In this document: piece by piece, positions 63,961-64,000 of the stretch | Layout of the letters: each line of letters starts with the position of its first letter | Position numbering within the stretch: position 1 is the stretch's first letter | Assembly (NCBI GenBank): GCA_023974075.1 | Contig: JAMFTG010000562.1 | Span: 62,001 to 126,000 of the forward strand | Origin: Chaenocephalus aceratus | Taxonomy: Eukaryota > Chordata > Actinopteri > Perciformes > Channichthyidae | Direction of reading: 5' to 3' | Length of the DNA stretch: 64,000 bases | Made by a program: the position numbers and the translations under genes | The notes under the pieces: generated by a model | Databases searched by the model: none | The model's input: the letters and a program-made list of their open reading frames with translations, nothing else | What the model was told of the DNA's origin: nothing

Positions 63961-64000
63961 AAAACAGTGGAAGGTTCGAGAAACAACCGTGTTTGCCGTG

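Overview
The window looks like teleost fish nuclear DNA. The evidence is the repeat content: L2-type LINEs ending in ATGTA-type tails, a DIRS-1 retrotransposon, a Gypsy element with the Gmr1 gene order (integrase before reverse transcriptase), several hAT elements with 8-bp target duplications, a piggyBac and a second TTAA-type element, tRNA-derived SINEs and dense CA/GT microsatellites. No complete intact host gene is visible. The window is best read as intergenic or large-intron DNA that has been repeatedly invaded by mobile elements.

Layout. 0.1-1.6 kb: a gutted hAT element. 2.2-4.7 kb: a teleost interspersed repeat, two minisatellites and two LINE 3' ends. 4.7-7.8 kb: mostly single-copy sequence with one SINE and microsatellites. 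7.85-22.2 kb: one non-autonomous hAT element (8-bp duplication CTGGGGAC on both sides) swollen to 14.3 kb by nested insertions: a minus-strand Gypsy element, a 3-kb element with ~0.5-kb terminal inverted repeats, and a DIRS-1 element whose flanks are inverted copies of the hAT right end. 22.2-26.3 kb: single-copy sequence with eight microsatellites and one convincing 90-bp, phase 0-0 candidate coding exon on the minus strand. 26.3-31.7 kb: a gutted piggyBac element that kept its first exon, its intron and its C-terminal cysteine-rich segment. 32.7-34.8 kb: a TTAA-flanked element containing a 90-bp perfect palindrome. 34.8-37.9 kb: nothing recognisable.

37.9-40.1 kb holds the least ordinary material: a decayed Polinton/Maverick-type integrase fragment on the plus strand, facing a minus-strand relic gene that appears to carry two PC4/Sub1-like domains and two in-frame stops, with closely spaced convergent poly(A) signals between the two units and an array of ~75-bp repeats upstream of the relic gene. 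42.2-51.1 kb: a second hAT (8-bp duplication GCCCCACC) loaded with a 5'-truncated L2 LINE and a near-full-length Gmr1-like Gypsy element with 98-99% identical LTRs. 52-54.9 kb: repeat fragments, then single-copy sequence. 55.2-58.6 kb: one LINE 3' region split by two later DNA transposons, one of which carries a 48-bp perfect hairpin. 58.6-64 kb: single-copy sequence, a solo-LTR-like repeat, pieces of what may be a minus-strand multi-exon gene or pseudogene (61.9-63.2 kb) and a tandem-repeat array at the window's end.

The coding remnants do not form a pathway. Their relation is stratigraphic: nesting gives a relative order of insertion. Nearly all coding regions are broken by frameshifts, stops or deletions. 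All family assignments come from motifs read by eye; no database search was possible.
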